A stretch of DNA of 45,507 bases from Aeromonadales bacterium (GCA_012518835.1 JAAYRH010000047.1:1-45507), one strand, 5' to 3'; counted from the stretch's first letter, positions 36,806 through 45,507 are shown. The notes: generated from the sequence alone by a model not told the origin. Made by a program: numbers and translations.

Positions 36806-38734
36806 TTACTCCGAAGACAGGGCCACCACGGGATCGAGCCGAGCGGCTTTGCGAGCCGGCAGCCAGCCAAACACCAAACCGGTGGCAAAGGCACAGCCAA
36901 ACGCTAACAGCACTGGGGCCAGTGAAAAATAGACTGCCACGCCTACGCTGCCTAACAAGGCGGTAGCCGCTAACCCGAGCGCAACGCCGATAGCACCGCC
37001 TAAGGCTGACACTACTAAAGCTTCAATTAAGAATTGTTGTAAAATATGGCGGGTGTGAGCGCCAGTGGCCATACGAATACCGATTTCTCGGGTGCGCTCG
37101 CTAACGCTAACCAACATAATATTCATCACGCCAATGCCGCCGACGAGTAAAGAAATAGCGGCAATAGAGCCAAGTAACCAGGTAAAGGTTTGAGTGGTAG
37201 CTGATACCGTTTCAATGATCGATGACATATTACGGATCTGAAAATCTTCCCCACCATGGCGGGCGATGAGCAGTCGCTTAATCTCGGCTTCGGTATCATT
37301 AATGTGCTCAACTTCGCTCACCGACACCGTAATATTGCGTAAAAACTGCTGACCAAACAGCCGTAATCCGCCGGTGGTGTAAGGCACAAACACCACATCG
37401 TCTTGATCCTGCCCCCAAGGGGAGGCGCCTTTTGCGCTCATCACGCCGATCACCTGAAATAGGTTGGTATTGATCATGACATATTGACCAAGGGGCTCTT
37501 GCTCAGGAAATAAGGCCTCGGCCACCGACTGGCCGATGACAGCCACCGTGGCGTAACCTTGTTCATCTTCTTCCGTAAAAAAAGTGCCTTTCGCCACGGG
37601 CCATAATCGGGCACGTACAAAGTCGGCCGAGGTGCCGTTGATCTCGGGACTGTGATCCACATTACCAAAGCGTAAGGTAGCACTGCCGCCAATTTCCGGT
37701 ACCACTGCCTCAATATTGGGCAACTCTTTAATGGCCTGCATATCGGCGGCCACGAGGGTAGATGTAGCGCGTCGGCCAAATTGATTAGGTGCGCCGGGGC
37801 GCACCGATAAGAGATTGCTGCCCATGGCGCTGATACTTTGGACAACTTCTTGTTGTGAGCCGTTGCCGATGGCCAGCATAGTGATCACCGAGGCTACGCC
37901 AATCACGATCCCCAGTAAGGTAAGGGCGGCACGAAATAAGTTGCTGCTAAGCGCACTGAAAGCGGTGCGCACCGCTTCAAATAATTCTGCCGTTAAAGAG
38001 CCATGACCATGAGCTTGAGCGGGCAAGGCGGGAACCTTGGCTTTTTTGCTGGGGCCCGGATCACTGACCACTACCCCGTCGCTGATTTCGATGCGTCGAT
38101 CGGCTTGGTCGGCCACTTTGGGATCGTGAGTAATTAAAATCACCGTATGGCCAGCGCGCGCTAGTCTAGTCAATAGCGCCATGACATCGGCACCGCTTTG
38201 ACTGTCGAGGGCACCGGTCGGCTCATCGGCTAAAATAATTTCGCCGCCATTCATTAAGGCGCGAGCAATTGATACCCTTTGCTGCTGGCCGCCAGAGAGT
38301 TGGTTAGGCTTATTTTCTAAGCGATCGGCTAACCCTAAAGTCGTCAACAGTTGGTCGGCCTTTTGCTGGCGCTCGGGACGAGATAAGCCGGAATACACGG
38401 CGGGGACTGCCACGTTATCCCGGGCACTAATACCTGCCAGCAAGTGATAACTTTGAAATACAAAGCCAAAAGTATCACGGCGTAGCTCTGCAAGTTGGTC
38501 ACGGCTGAGGCTGGCTACGTCTTGACCTTGTAACCAATATTCACCGCTACTGGGTTTATCTAGGCAACCCATAATGTTCATTAAGGTAGACTTGCCAGAG
38601 CCAGAGCTGCCCATAATGGCGACAAATTCACCACGATAAATAGTAATATCGATGTCGTTAAGTACGGTACTGGCCAGCTCGCCACTGCCATAGGTTTTGG
38701 TGATACCTTGCAGTTGAATTAATGGCATGCTCAT
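36806..38734 (-). CDS. macB: MacB-type ABC transporter, ATPase-permease
   Basis: 642-residue protein with an N-terminal ABC ATPase domain: Walker A GSSGSGKS (42-49), signature [11 protein letters not shown], Walker [14 protein letters not shown] four-helix permease of the MacB type follows, with the first helix near 275-295 ([15 protein letters not shown]), a large periplasmic domain, and three C-terminal helices ([28 protein letters not shown]). Length matches E. coli MacB (648). MacB drives tripartite export of macrolides, enterotoxin or lipopeptides from the periplasm. The substrate here is unknown; related operons export cyclic lipopeptides or siderophores. Overlaps macA by 4 nt. Confidence 0.92.
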   Translation of the reverse strand: MSMPLIQLQGITKTYGSGELASTVLNDIDITIYRGEFVAIMGSSGSGKSTLMNIMGCLDKPSSGEYWLQGQDVASLSRDQLAELRRDTFGFVFQSYHLLAGISARDNVAVPAVYSGLSRPERQQKADQLLTTLGLADRLENKPNQLSGGQQQRVSIARALMNGGEIILADEPTGALDSQSGADVMALLTRLARAGHTVILITHDPKVADQADRRIEISDGVVVSDPGPSKKAKVPALPAQAHGHGSLTAELFEAVRTAFSALSSNLFRAALTLLGIVIGVASVITMLAIGNGSQQEVVQSISAMGSNLLSVRPGAPNQFGRRATSTLVAADMQAIKELPNIEAVVPEIGGSATLRFGNVDHSPEINGTSADFVRARLWPVAKGTFFTEEDEQGYATVAVIGQSVAEALFPEQEPLGQYVMINTNLFQVIGVMSAKGASPWGQDQDDVVFVPYTTGGLRLFGQQFLRNITVSVSEVEHINDTEAEIKRLLIARHGGEDFQIRNMSSIIETVSATTQTFTWLLGSIAAISLLVGGIGVMNIMLVSVSERTREIGIRMATGAHTRHILQQFLIEALVVSALGGAIGVALGLAATALLGSVGVAVYFSLAPVLLAFGCAFATGLVFGWLPARKAARLDPVVALSSE

Positions 38735-39882
38735 AGGCGCATCCTGCGCCCAGCTCTGGCAGGCGCGCTATGATCACGTGTTGCACCGGGCAGCACTAAC
38801 GTATCGCCCACACTGAGGCCATCGGTAATAGCAGCATGAATACGATTGCTTACATCCACTGTTACTGTGCGTATTTCGGGCTTTCCTTGGCTATTGAGTA
38901 GTGTCACCTGTGCTTGGTTAGCGTTTTTGGGGTCAGTAAACGTCAGCGCTGAAATAGGCACCAATAGGGCATCTTTAGCTTCGGCTAATACAAAAAACAC
39001 CTGAGTCGTCATTTGCGACATTAACAGGCCATCAGGGTTTTTAATATCAAACAAGGCCTTATAGAGCACCACATTATTTTCTACTTCGGGAGTGGGCTCA
39101 ATTTTGCGTAAGGTGCTGTACCAGCGCTGTTTGGCATCGCCTAAGGTGGTGAAGTAGACCTTCATGCCAGGAGTCAGCTTGCTAACGTCCGCCTCGGATA
39201 CTTTGGCTTCTACCGTCATGACTGCTAAGTCGGCAATGCGCATCAGGGTGGGAGACTGCTGACTGGCGTTGAGGGTTTGTCCTTGGCGAGCTTCGATATC
39301 AACAACCGTGCCGGCCATAGGCGCGACGACTTTGGCATAGCTAAGATTCGCTTCATCGGCGCGTAAGCTAGACTCGGTTTGGGCAATTTGTGCGGTTAGC
39401 GCCTCTACTTGTGCTTGTGCGGAGCGCAGGCTGGCCTCGGCACTTTGTAGGCTTTCCCGAGAAGTGGCATTTTCTGCTAATAAGTTTGCTTGGCGCCGAT
39501 GCTGTATTTTTGCCAGTGTCAGTTGGGCTTCTCGGTCTTTAAGTTGGGCTCGCTGACTGCGCAGTTGTGCACGACTGGCATCCACTTGGGCGACATACAC
39601 AGTAGGATCAATTTCAGCTAACAAGTGGCCTTCCTCAACCGTGTCGCCGACTTCTACATGGATGGCTTTTAACTGTCCCGAGACCTGAGCGCCCACATCC
39701 ACATAGCCACTGGGTTGTAAGGTGCCGGTGGCGGTGACTTGGTCGACTACATCGCCTTGCTGCACTTGCACAGTTTGGGGGGCGATTTTTTCACCTAGTC
39801 CGGTATTACCATAGAGTACATATAGGCCTACTACTACCAGCAGTAGCACTAGGCCAAACCAAAGGTATTTCTTCATTAACAT
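38731..39882 (-). CDS. macA: MacA-type periplasmic adaptor (membrane-fusion protein)
   Basis: 383-residue HlyD/RND-MFP-family adaptor that links MacB with the outer-membrane duct. An N-terminal membrane anchor (about residues 5-24) is followed by the lipoyl/barrel-sandwich half [18 protein letters not shown], a coiled-coil hairpin (about 100-185), the second lipoyl half [21 protein letters not shown], and beta-barrel and membrane-proximal domains. First gene of the operon. ATG 39882 is followed two codons later by another ATG (39876) that has the better spacing from GGGA, so the true start may be the second. Confidence 0.9.
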   Translation of the reverse strand: MLMKKYLWFGLVLLLVVVGLYVLYGNTGLGEKIAPQTVQVQQGDVVDQVTATGTLQPSGYVDVGAQVSGQLKAIHVEVGDTVEEGHLLAEIDPTVYVAQVDASRAQLRSQRAQLKDREAQLTLAKIQHRRQANLLAENATSRESLQSAEASLRSAQAQVEALTAQIAQTESSLRADEANLSYAKVVAPMAGTVVDIEARQGQTLNASQQSPTLMRIADLAVMTVEAKVSEADVSKLTPGMKVYFTTLGDAKQRWYSTLRKIEPTPEVENNVVLYKALFDIKNPDGLLMSQMTTQVFFVLAEAKDALLVPISALTFTDPKNANQAQVTLLNSQGKPEIRTVTVDVSNRIHAAITDGLSVGDTLVLPGATRDHSAPARAGRRMRL

Positions 39883-40023
39883 ATCCCAGATATAAAGCGC
39901 GCGTTTTGAGAATATCTATTGCAACAGCACTATGTCACTAAAGTATGTCAAAGTGTCACGGGTGTTTAGCGGGAGTATTATGAAGGTTATCAACGATAAA
40001 TAAATGGCAGGCTTACAGAGTCA

Positions 40024-40063
40024 GAATAATAAGAGCCTCTTGTTAGAGGTGCTCTTATTATTC
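40024..40063 (-). terminator. Long hairpin after the SprA-like gene
   Basis: 13-bp perfect stem GAATAATAAGAGC / GCTCTTATTATTC, with an inner CTCT / AGAG stem and TGTT loop. The A/T-rich base gives U-tracts on both strands. It lies 16 nt after the stop at 40080 and upstream of macA, insulating the two minus-strand units. Confidence 0.8.
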
Positions 40064-40079
40064 ATTTATAGCGGGGCGC

Positions 40080-40937
40080 CTAGGCTAAGTTTAATAGCTG
40101 CTGAGACGCCGCTTGAGCGGCTTGGCCATAGACGTTGGCAATCACTTTATTTCTTTGCTCTTGCTGCACTATTGCGTCCCTTGCTGCTGGGGTGCTGGCC
40201 TGCTTATTGTTTGATGCAGGCTGTCCGGTGTTAGTCGTTTCAATACGCGCCTTATCATCGCTTTCATTGGCCTCCTGGCTTGATTGCATTAACTCGGCGG
40301 TAGCTTGAGCCATATGAGCATCGGCGCGAGCCGCCGCTTCTTTATCGGCACTAGAAGGCTCAGCAGGGGCGAGGGCAGCAGCTTTTACTTGACGCATTTT
40401 TTCAATGGTGGCGTTGGGATCGCCTGCAATAGGCGAGAGGTCAACGGATACCGAGCCTTCTACTACATATTGCTTGCCATCGGGGCCAGTGGTGTATTCA
40501 TACTGGGGACTGCCGGTATGTTGCCCACCCACACTGGCATGCTGCTGCTCATGCAGGCGTACTTCTTGGTCGCGCTGCTGCATCTGTAACAGTTCTTCTT
40601 GTTGCTCTAAGGTAAGCGCTTGGCCTGCAACATTCTTTTGTGGAGCCGTGGTGGTTTTTGGTTCACTATCGTCTGTCTCGCCCGTAGCTGTCTTGGCTGC
40701 TACTTCTTGCTGCGGCGCACGCGATTGAGCACTGCCTTCGGTCTGGCCTTGGCGATTATACAATTCAAGAGATTCAGCTTGTTTCGATACGGTGGCGCCT
40801 TCTTGGCGAGTAGCAAAAGGCGTAGCCTTTACTACCGGCTCAATATTTGGGCGCTGTTCATTTTCTTCTTGAAGTCGCACTGCACTTGTTGCAGGGGCAA
40901 AAATAAAAGGCTCTTGATGGGAGTGAGAAATATGCAT
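40080..40937 (-). CDS. SprA-related putative metalloprotease (PF12118-like)
   Basis: 285-residue hydrophilic protein without a signal peptide or membrane helix. The central part holds HEQQHA (129-134, an HExxH zinc-type motif) followed by the family stretches PQYEYTTGPDGKQY and VVEGSVSVDLSPI, and GDPNATIEKMRQVKAAALAP. I recognise this as the SprA-related/CJM1_0395-type putative metalloprotease family, for which no activity is established. The N-terminal ~105 and C-terminal ~90 residues are Gln/Ala/Thr-rich low complexity, probably disordered. A 48-residue gene lies 2 nt upstream, so the pair is likely cotranscribed. Peptidase activity is only inferred from the motif. Confidence 0.75.
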   Translation of the reverse strand: MHISHSHQEPFIFAPATSAVRLQEENEQRPNIEPVVKATPFATRQEGATVSKQAESLELYNRQGQTEGSAQSRAPQQEVAAKTATGETDDSEPKTTTAPQKNVAGQALTLEQQEELLQMQQRDQEVRLHEQQHASVGGQHTGSPQYEYTTGPDGKQYVVEGSVSVDLSPIAGDPNATIEKMRQVKAAALAPAEPSSADKEAAARADAHMAQATAELMQSSQEANESDDKARIETTNTGQPASNNKQASTPAARDAIVQQEQRNKVIANVYGQAAQAASQQLLNLA

Positions 40938-40939
40938 CG

Positions 40940-41086
40940 TTACACCTGTATATCAATGAGCGTACCCAGCATATCGTGAGCGGTTTTAATGGTGCTCACA
41001 TTGGCTTGTGCCTGTCGCTCGGCCACGCTGCCAGCTGCGCGCTGAAAGCCTTGAATACCGTTTGTCCATGGCGATTGAATATTCAT
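40940..41086 (-). CDS. Small helical protein (48 residues), unknown function
   Basis: A short gene with its own ribosome-binding site (AGAGG, 6 nt before the ATG at 41086), ending 2 nt before the SprA-like gene. The protein begins MNIQSPWTNGIQGFQRAA and ends AHDMLGTLIDIQV. The first part resembles the N-terminal helix of flagellar axial proteins (Asn-Ile...Gly-Ile-x-Gly-Phe-Gln) and the end resembles their C-terminal helix, but it is too short to be one, and no flagellar genes are here. Supported by frame, ribosome-binding site and tight coupling; function is not known. Confidence 0.7.
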   Translation of the reverse strand: MNIQSPWTNGIQGFQRAAGSVAERQAQANVSTIKTAHDMLGTLIDIQV

Positions 41087-41201
41087 AGAGCGCCTCTTAT
41101 CTATAAATAGAGTTAACTATGGCTAATTATTAACCACAACGGACGCAATTGACAGCAGGCCATTGCAGTTGGCAAATTAGACTCATTTTAGCGCAGTCAC
41201 G

Positions 41202-42200
41202 CTAAGCGTTTGCTGCTATTTCTTCTCGCACAGCGCAGGCTAACTGATAGGCACTACTAAATGCTGCTTCTACTCGACCACCTAAGCACCAGTCGCCACA
41301 GGCGGCTAAGCGAGCAGATTCATTTAACACGAAAGCTTGATCGGGCTCTGCTACCTCTGCACTGAGCGCATAGCGCCAACGATGAAGCTGAGCCGAGGTA
41401 ATTGCAGCAGTCGACACGCCAGTTAATGCGCAAAAACGAGCAATAAGTTGTTGCTTTACCGTTTCTTGGTCATCTTCTAGGTGCGCTTGTGCCCAAGCGG
41501 CGGTGCTATGAGCCACCACAGTGCCAGCGGCACGATTGCGACCTGGTAGTCGATGATTAAAGCTTATCCAGCTCAGCTGTGAATCATTTACTTTAGCAGC
41601 GTCCCAGTGAGGCAGATCGGTGTCATCAACGGCTAACAACAGCGCATAGCAGGGCAGCATCTGATAGCGAGCTAACGTATCTCCTAGTATTGCCGCCGGT
41701 AATAAGGCTTGAGTTTGTGGCAGTGGAGCAGAGCTGATCACCCAATCAAATTCACCTAACAGCTGTTGTTGATCATCAAGTAACTGCCAGCCTTTATCGT
41801 TCGCCACTAGGTGTTCGACGCGCGTGCTTAAGTGAATATTTAAATCACCAGCCATAGCTTTAAGCAGGCTGTTCATAGCTGGCGCTGCGACATAATGTGG
41901 TTCAAACCAAGGGCGTTTAAACGGCGTTTTATCTAGGCTGAGCGTGGTGATATTAGGCTGCCACTCCACGACTGTGCCCTCGCTAATAAAGGGCGTTAAG
42001 AAGCTATTAAAGGTGTGGCTGCGGGCGGTAAAAAACTGTGCCCCATGATCCCACTGATGACTGGCATTGCGCCTGGTCGACATGCGACCGCCTAAACCAC
42101 GGGCTTTTTCAAACAAGGCAATATCGGCGATACCACTTAATTCTCGAGCTAGCGTCAACCCGGCTAAGCCGGCACCGATAATGGCAATATGGGGTTTCAT
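41202..42200 (-). CDS. Renalase-like FAD-dependent oxidoreductase
   Basis: 332-residue flavoprotein of the predicted NAD/FAD-dependent oxidoreductase group (COG3380-like, related to renalase and amine oxidases). The Rossmann motif is IAIIGAGLAGLTLAREL (5-21), then LFEKARGLGGRMSTRR (29-44). Near the C-terminus CGDWCLGGRVEAAFSSAYQLA forms the second FAD-contact motif. I set the start at ATG 42200 with AGGA 5 nt upstream; a longer frame to 42239 adds 13 residues without support. It begins 1 nt after the stop of the DCC-family gene, so the two form an operon. Substrate unknown. Confidence 0.85.
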   Translation of the reverse strand: MKPHIAIIGAGLAGLTLARELSGIADIALFEKARGLGGRMSTRRNASHQWDHGAQFFTARSHTFNSFLTPFISEGTVVEWQPNITTLSLDKTPFKRPWFEPHYVAAPAMNSLLKAMAGDLNIHLSTRVEHLVANDKGWQLLDDQQQLLGEFDWVISSAPLPQTQALLPAAILGDTLARYQMLPCYALLLAVDDTDLPHWDAAKVNDSQLSWISFNHRLPGRNRAAGTVVAHSTAAWAQAHLEDDQETVKQQLIARFCALTGVSTAAITSAQLHRWRYALSAEVAEPDQAFVLNESARLAACGDWCLGGRVEAAFSSAYQLACAVREEIAANA

Positions 42201-42201
42201 A

Positions 42202-42576
42202 TTATTCCTTTTTATCTGCAAGCAGACATTGTTGTACATGAGATTGGCGTTGATACCAGACTAAAAAAAGGCGATAGCCTAACTGTAATAGCAGCCGAAA
42301 GGGTGCGAAGCGCGCCAATGTTGCGAAGAGCTTTAAGCGCGGCACGGTTTGCCATAATAATATGAAAGCATCGACCCCAGTATAAAGACACTGTTGCTTA
42401 TCTAATACGTGCAGCTGTTGCAAACATTGCGCTTGGCTTAAGCCTGTCTGCTCTAGAGCCGCCTCTTGTTGCCAAATATCTAGCCACAATATGGTTCCTG
42501 CCTCACAATGGCGTCGATAAAAAGCAATCTCTTTGTCGCATAAGCCACAGCGGCCATCATAAAATACGGTGAGCAT
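42202..42576 (-). CDS. DCC-family (DUF393) thiol-disulfide oxidoreductase-like protein
   Basis: 124-residue protein starting MLTVFYDGRCGLCDKEI. The DGxCxxC motif (Cys10, Cys13) defines the DCC/DUF393 family, which is thioredoxin-like in appearance but has no established substrate. A conserved PRLKLFATLARFAPF segment and an aromatic C-terminal helix (YRLFLVWYQRQ) follow. It is first in a two-gene unit with the renalase-like flavoprotein, a pairing that suggests a shared redox task. No signal peptide, so presumably cytoplasmic. Confidence 0.85.
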   Translation of the reverse strand: MLTVFYDGRCGLCDKEIAFYRRHCEAGTILWLDIWQQEAALEQTGLSQAQCLQQLHVLDKQQCLYTGVDAFILLWQTVPRLKLFATLARFAPFRLLLQLGYRLFLVWYQRQSHVQQCLLADKKE

Positions 42577-42707
42577 CAGCAGTTCCTACTTTAGAGAGGT
42601 GCACCTACCAACTAAGCGTGTTTCATATCATGTATTTAGCTAAAATAAATGCAAGCCACTTTATAGTGAACCGAGTTGCACGCTAGAAAATAAGAGATCA
42701 AGAGTCA

Positions 42708-42732
42708 GTACGCCGCCCTATGGGCGGCGTAC
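42708..42732 (-). terminator. Perfect hairpin after the TRAP operon
   Basis: GTACGCCGCCC / GGGCGGCGTAC, 11 bp, with a 3-nt loop. It lies 48 nt after the dctM stop. On the minus strand it is followed by T-rich sequence rather than a clean T-run, so it is a probable but imperfect terminator for the TRAP transcript. Confidence 0.6.
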
Positions 42733-42779
42733 GATGAGCTACTAAAAAGCTGAGTTATGGCTCAGGTGTTATTAACGGG

Positions 42780-44066
42780 TTAGTCTGGGAACGCCAAATC
42801 ACGCAATAACAAAGCAATTTGCGGAAATGCCATAATTAAACCAGCTGCTACTAATAGCATAAAAATAAAGGGAGGCGTGCCGCGGATCACGTCCATATAA
42901 GGACGTTTAAAAATCGCAATCGCCGTAAAAATATCACACCCAAAGGGCGGTGTGGCAGAGCCAATAGCCACCTGTAAGGTGATTAACACCCCTACTAATA
43001 CCGGATCTAGACCGGTAGCTTGAATTGCAGGAGCAAAAATCGGGGTTAATACCAAAATCACTACAATAGGGTCGACAAACATGCAGGCGATAAAAAAGGC
43101 CACACTAATGGCAATCATCACCCCCACCGGGCCGGCTTGATTTACACCCACGGTTTCTAAAATGGTTTGGGGTACTTGAGCGAACGACAGGATCCAAGAA
43201 AAACCGTTACCCACGGCGACTAAAATAAATACCACGGCAGTGATCAGCCCAGTGGACTTAGCAATCTGATAAACCTCTGCCAGCTTAAGCGAGCGAAAGA
43301 CAAAAAATTCCAATAAAAATGCATAGAGCACACAGACGGCAGCCGCTTCGGTGGGGCTAAAAATACCGCCATAAATACCGCCGACAATAATCACTGGAAA
43401 CATTAACGGCCACAGGGCTTCTTTGATAGCACTAAATCGTTGTGGCCAACTGGCTTTAGGCTCAGTAGGCACTTGATGCCGATGGGCATAATATAAGCAA
43501 TACAGTGAAAACATCGCCAAGATCAGCAAGCCCGGGCCAATACCGGCAATAAATAGCTCAGCGATAGAGGTACCCGAAATTACCCCATAGATAATCATGC
43601 CAATACTGGGAGGAATTAAAAACGCGATGTCGCTGGCATTAATGATCAATGCCAGCGTAAAAGAGTCGGAATAGCCCGCCTTAAGCATTTTAGGGCGTAA
43701 GGGCGAACCCACGGCCACTACAGTGGCTTGAGTTGAGCCAGAAACCGCACCAAACAGGGTACAAGAGGCGGCGGCACTAATGGCTAACCCGCCTTTAATA
43801 TGGCCAATAAAAGCCATTACCAGATTAATGAGGCGGTTAGCCGAGTGGCCGCGCGTCATAATATCGGCGGCTAAAATAAACATTGGCACGGCAATTAAAG
43901 AAGCAGGGCGGATCCCGCCCATCATTTGTTGAATAAAAGTGCTCATTTGGCCAAAGCCGTCGAAGGACATTGCAAAGCCGACCACTGAGGCGACGATGAG
44001 CGGGATCATCATGGGAAAGCCCAGTAATAAGAGTCCTATCATGATGGCCATGAGTAGCGTTGCCAT
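42780..44066 (-). CDS. dctM: TRAP transporter large permease DctM
   Basis: 428-residue inner-membrane protein with about 12 helices, the ion-coupled transport subunit of a TRAP system. Family stretches: GFPMMIPLIVASVVG near the start, VPMFILAADIMTRG, SGSTQATVVAVGS, ASDIAFLIPPSIGMIIYG, FSPTEAAAVCVLYA and ATPPFGCDIFTA. AAGGA precedes the ATG. It lies 52 nt downstream of dctQ. TRAP systems take up dicarboxylates, sialic acid, ectoine or other organic anions with Na+; the substrate is set by DctP and cannot be read from DctM. Confidence 0.95.
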   Translation of the reverse strand: MATLLMAIMIGLLLLGFPMMIPLIVASVVGFAMSFDGFGQMSTFIQQMMGGIRPASLIAVPMFILAADIMTRGHSANRLINLVMAFIGHIKGGLAISAAASCTLFGAVSGSTQATVVAVGSPLRPKMLKAGYSDSFTLALIINASDIAFLIPPSIGMIIYGVISGTSIAELFIAGIGPGLLILAMFSLYCLYYAHRHQVPTEPKASWPQRFSAIKEALWPLMFPVIIVGGIYGGIFSPTEAAAVCVLYAFLLEFFVFRSLKLAEVYQIAKSTGLITAVVFILVAVGNGFSWILSFAQVPQTILETVGVNQAGPVGVMIAISVAFFIACMFVDPIVVILVLTPIFAPAIQATGLDPVLVGVLITLQVAIGSATPPFGCDIFTAIAIFKRPYMDVIRGTPPFIFMLLVAAGLIMAFPQIALLLRDLAFPD

Positions 44067-44118
44067 GCGTTATCCTTTTCTTATTATCATGTGAGTGCTA
44101 ACGGTGAATTGACATTAT

Positions 44119-44700
44119 TTAACAGTCGTCGTAACCGTCTTTGACGCCCGTTGAAAGGTAAATATCGGAGCTAGTCAGATTTTTAATAGCGGTAAAAAGA
44201 TACTGAATACCGGTTATGGCAAAGCCAATCGGCACCCAGATATAGATCCACCATATAGGAAAGCCCAGCGCCGGCAGAATACGGCCACGGCTTTGCATGG
44301 TAGCGACATAGTCATAGGCGTAATAACACAGAAAAAACATTACTGCCGCAGTGCCTAAGGCAATAATAATCATTAGGGTTTTTCTAAAGAGATACGGTAA
44401 CGTATCAAAGAAGGCCGACATACGAATATGACGGCCATGACGCGCCGCATAGCCGAGGCCAGCAAAGGTAATAAAGATAATTAAAATACGATTCACTTCA
44501 CCAGAAAAAAAGAAGCCATCGCCAAACACAAAGCGGGCAATCACATTGGCGCAGGTATTAACGGCCATCAGTAAGATGCCCATCGCCAGCACAATGGCTT
44601 CTCCTTTGGCTATCCACTCATCTACTAGGCCAAGAGGACCAGGCAAGCCAGAACGATAAGTCGGTATATCATCTTCTATTTCGGTGGCGGGATCAGACAT
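44119..44700 (-). CDS. dctQ: TRAP transporter small permease DctQ
   Basis: 193-residue inner-membrane protein with four helices and a hydrophilic N-terminal extension of ~30 residues, the accessory membrane subunit that pairs with DctM. The conserved pattern [26 protein letters not shown] is clear, as is the last-helix [18 protein letters not shown] lies about 8 nt upstream of the ATG. It is separated from dctP by a 62-nt spacer that contains a strong hairpin, so it may be expressed below the level of dctP. Confidence 0.93.
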   Translation of the reverse strand: MSDPATEIEDDIPTYRSGLPGPLGLVDEWIAKGEAIVLAMGILLMAVNTCANVIARFVFGDGFFFSGEVNRILIIFITFAGLGYAARHGRHIRMSAFFDTLPYLFRKTLMIIIALGTAAVMFFLCYYAYDYVATMQSRGRILPALGFPIWWIYIWVPIGFAITGIQYLFTAIKNLTSSDIYLSTGVKDGYDDC

Positions 44701-44722
44701 GTTTGTACTCCAGTGCGCTGTG

Positions 44723-44753
44723 ATAGCGCCACTTAAGCGTTAAGTGGCGCTAT
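44723..44753 (-). promoter_or_regulatory. Perfect intercistronic hairpin between dctP and dctQ
   Basis: ATAGCGCCACTTAA (44723-44736) pairs perfectly with TTAAGTGGCGCTAT (44740-44753), a 14-bp stem with a 3-nt GCG loop. No T-run follows on the minus strand, so it is more likely an mRNA-stabilising or attenuating element than a full terminator. This fits the higher need for binding protein than for permease. Confidence 0.7.
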
Positions 44754-44762
44754 AGTGCAGGG

Positions 44763-45507
44763 TTATTGCACTTGCTTTAAATCATCTTGGAATTGCTTTA
44801 ACAAGTCTTTGCCACTGTCGCCGGTCATTTCAATAAATTTCTTTTCTACCTGAGGCGCACGCTCTTTAAAGGCTGCTATTTGCTGCTCATCTAAGCGCGT
44901 TACCGTGACATTTTTACCTTTGCTGGTAATGGTATCTAAAGACTGGTCGGCAAGATCATCAATATGCTCGATAATTTCCTCAAACGCATAGTCAGAAGCC
45001 TCTTTAACCAGCTGTTGATCTTCCTCAGACAGGCCATCATAGAAGTCTTTATTGGCCATCATAGCGGTAGTAAACCAACCATGACCGGTAAATAACAAAT
45101 TAGGCGAGACTTCATATAATCCGGCGGACTCAATCCAGAAAATAGGGTTTTCTTGACCTTGGATCATATTGGTCTGCAAGGCGCCATACACTTCACCCCA
45201 AGGCAATGGGGTCGGTGTTGCGCCAAAGGCGGTGTAAGTTTCAGAGAGCAGGGGGTTGGTCATCACGCGGATTTTTTTATTACGCAGATCTTGTGGCGTA
45301 CTCACCGCTTCATCAAGAGTGACTACCATTTCCCCTTCGGGATACATTTTCAGCAGCTCTAGGCCTTTTTGTTCATATAGCTTAGGGAAGTCTTCATTAA
45401 TGGCTTTACTGTCGCGAAAGAAGGTAACCACGGTGTCCATATCCGTCGGCAACAGATAGGGAATAAAAAAGATTTGTGCTTCGGGGATCAGCGCTCCGGT
45501 ATAACCG
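44763..45507 (-). CDS. dctP: TRAP substrate-binding protein DctP (N-terminus outside window)
   Basis: The last ~247 residues of a periplasmic TRAP binding protein; the frame stays open to the window edge, so the start and signal peptide are missing. The TTG at 45452 is not a real start, because GALIPEAQIFFIPYLLP continues upstream in frame. Family features: LRNKKIRVMTNPL with the substrate-carboxylate-binding arginine, AFGATPTPLPWGEVYGALQ, GQENPIFWI, and FNTTMM-like WFTTAMMANKDFYDGLS. First gene of dctP-dctQ-dctM. It belongs to the DctP dicarboxylate-type family, but the ligand is not determined here. Confidence 0.92.
   Translation of the reverse strand, partial: GYTGALIPEAQIFFIPYLLPTDMDTVVTFFRDSKAINEDFPKLYEQKGLELLKMYPEGEMVVTLDEAVSTPQDLRNKKIRVMTNPLLSETYTAFGATPTPLPWGEVYGALQTNMIQGQENPIFWIESAGLYEVSPNLLFTGHGWFTTAMMANKDFYDGLSEEDQQLVKEASDYAFEEIIEHIDDLADQSLDTITSKGKNVTVTRLDEQQIAAFKERAPQVEKKFIEMTGDSGKDLLKQFQDDLKQVQ

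Noticed and set aside
40004-40234. 76-residue plus-strand frame over the hairpin at 40024-40063
   Set aside because: It runs through a terminator hairpin and into the antisense of the SprA-like gene; no support for translation.
40305-40979. Plus-strand frames opposite the SprA-like gene
   Set aside because: They are antisense shadows of a gene with recognisable family motifs, and they overlap each other in different frames.
40940-41086. The 48-residue protein as a true flagellar rod or hook protein
   Set aside because: Its ends resemble axial-protein helices, but it is far too short and no flagellar gene lies nearby.

Overview
The window looks like chromosomal DNA of a gammaproteobacterium, probably an Aeromonadales relative such as Oceanisphaera, Oceanimonas or Zobellella. 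That is inferred from gene order (ubiE-ubiJ-ubiB-tatABCD, gppA-rhlB / trxA-rho, ubiD-fre, ilvY / ilvC, csdA-csdE / tcdA, rep) and from close similarity to remembered E. coli proteins. It was not tested by a search. Most of the window is ordinary core genome. I saw no phage, plasmid, insertion sequence, tRNA or CRISPR array.

Region by region: the first bases are the 3' tail of a 5S rRNA and its terminator, the end of an rrn operon. A 4-oxalocrotonate-tautomerase-like enzyme and a CrcB fluoride channel follow. Then comes a tightly overlapping run ubiE-ubiJ-ubiB-tatA-tatB-tatC-tatD-hemB (1108-7440). gppA-rhlB (minus strand) diverge from trxA, followed by rho, then ubiD-fre, with ubiK convergent. 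The ilvY/ilvC pair carries a ~168 bp inverted-repeat element in its shared control region. Relatives of that element lie after ilvC and after tcdA. tcdA faces csdE-csdA, and rep faces a cytochrome c5. A MarR regulator and a glutathione transferase come before a decayed membrane-transporter gene and sbcD-sbcC.

The right third holds accessory and physiological modules. They are a UraA-fold permease with a duplicated translation start, a YbdG-type mechanosensitive channel, a tsdB-tsdA-like thiosulfate dehydrogenase pair, a macA-macB-outer-membrane-factor-ygjP operon, a SprA-related putative metalloprotease with a 48-residue partner gene, a renalase-like flavoprotein with a DCC-family (DUF393) partner, and a TRAP transporter (dctP-dctQ-dctM). 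dctP runs off the right edge.

Functionally, ubiquinone synthesis is unusually well represented: UbiE, UbiJ, UbiB, UbiD and UbiK, plus Fre. The CsdA-CsdE-TcdA cluster supports cyclic t6A tRNA modification. SbcCD, Rep, RhlB and Rho are nucleic-acid maintenance functions. HemB, cytochrome c5 and TsdBA are haem-related. The most unusual features seen are the in-frame tandem duplication of the permease ribosome-binding site and start codon (31508-31573), the dispersed inverted-repeat families, the 14-bp perfect hairpin between dctP and dctQ, and the small-protein/putative-metalloprotease pair. I did not find a convincing new multi-gene system.
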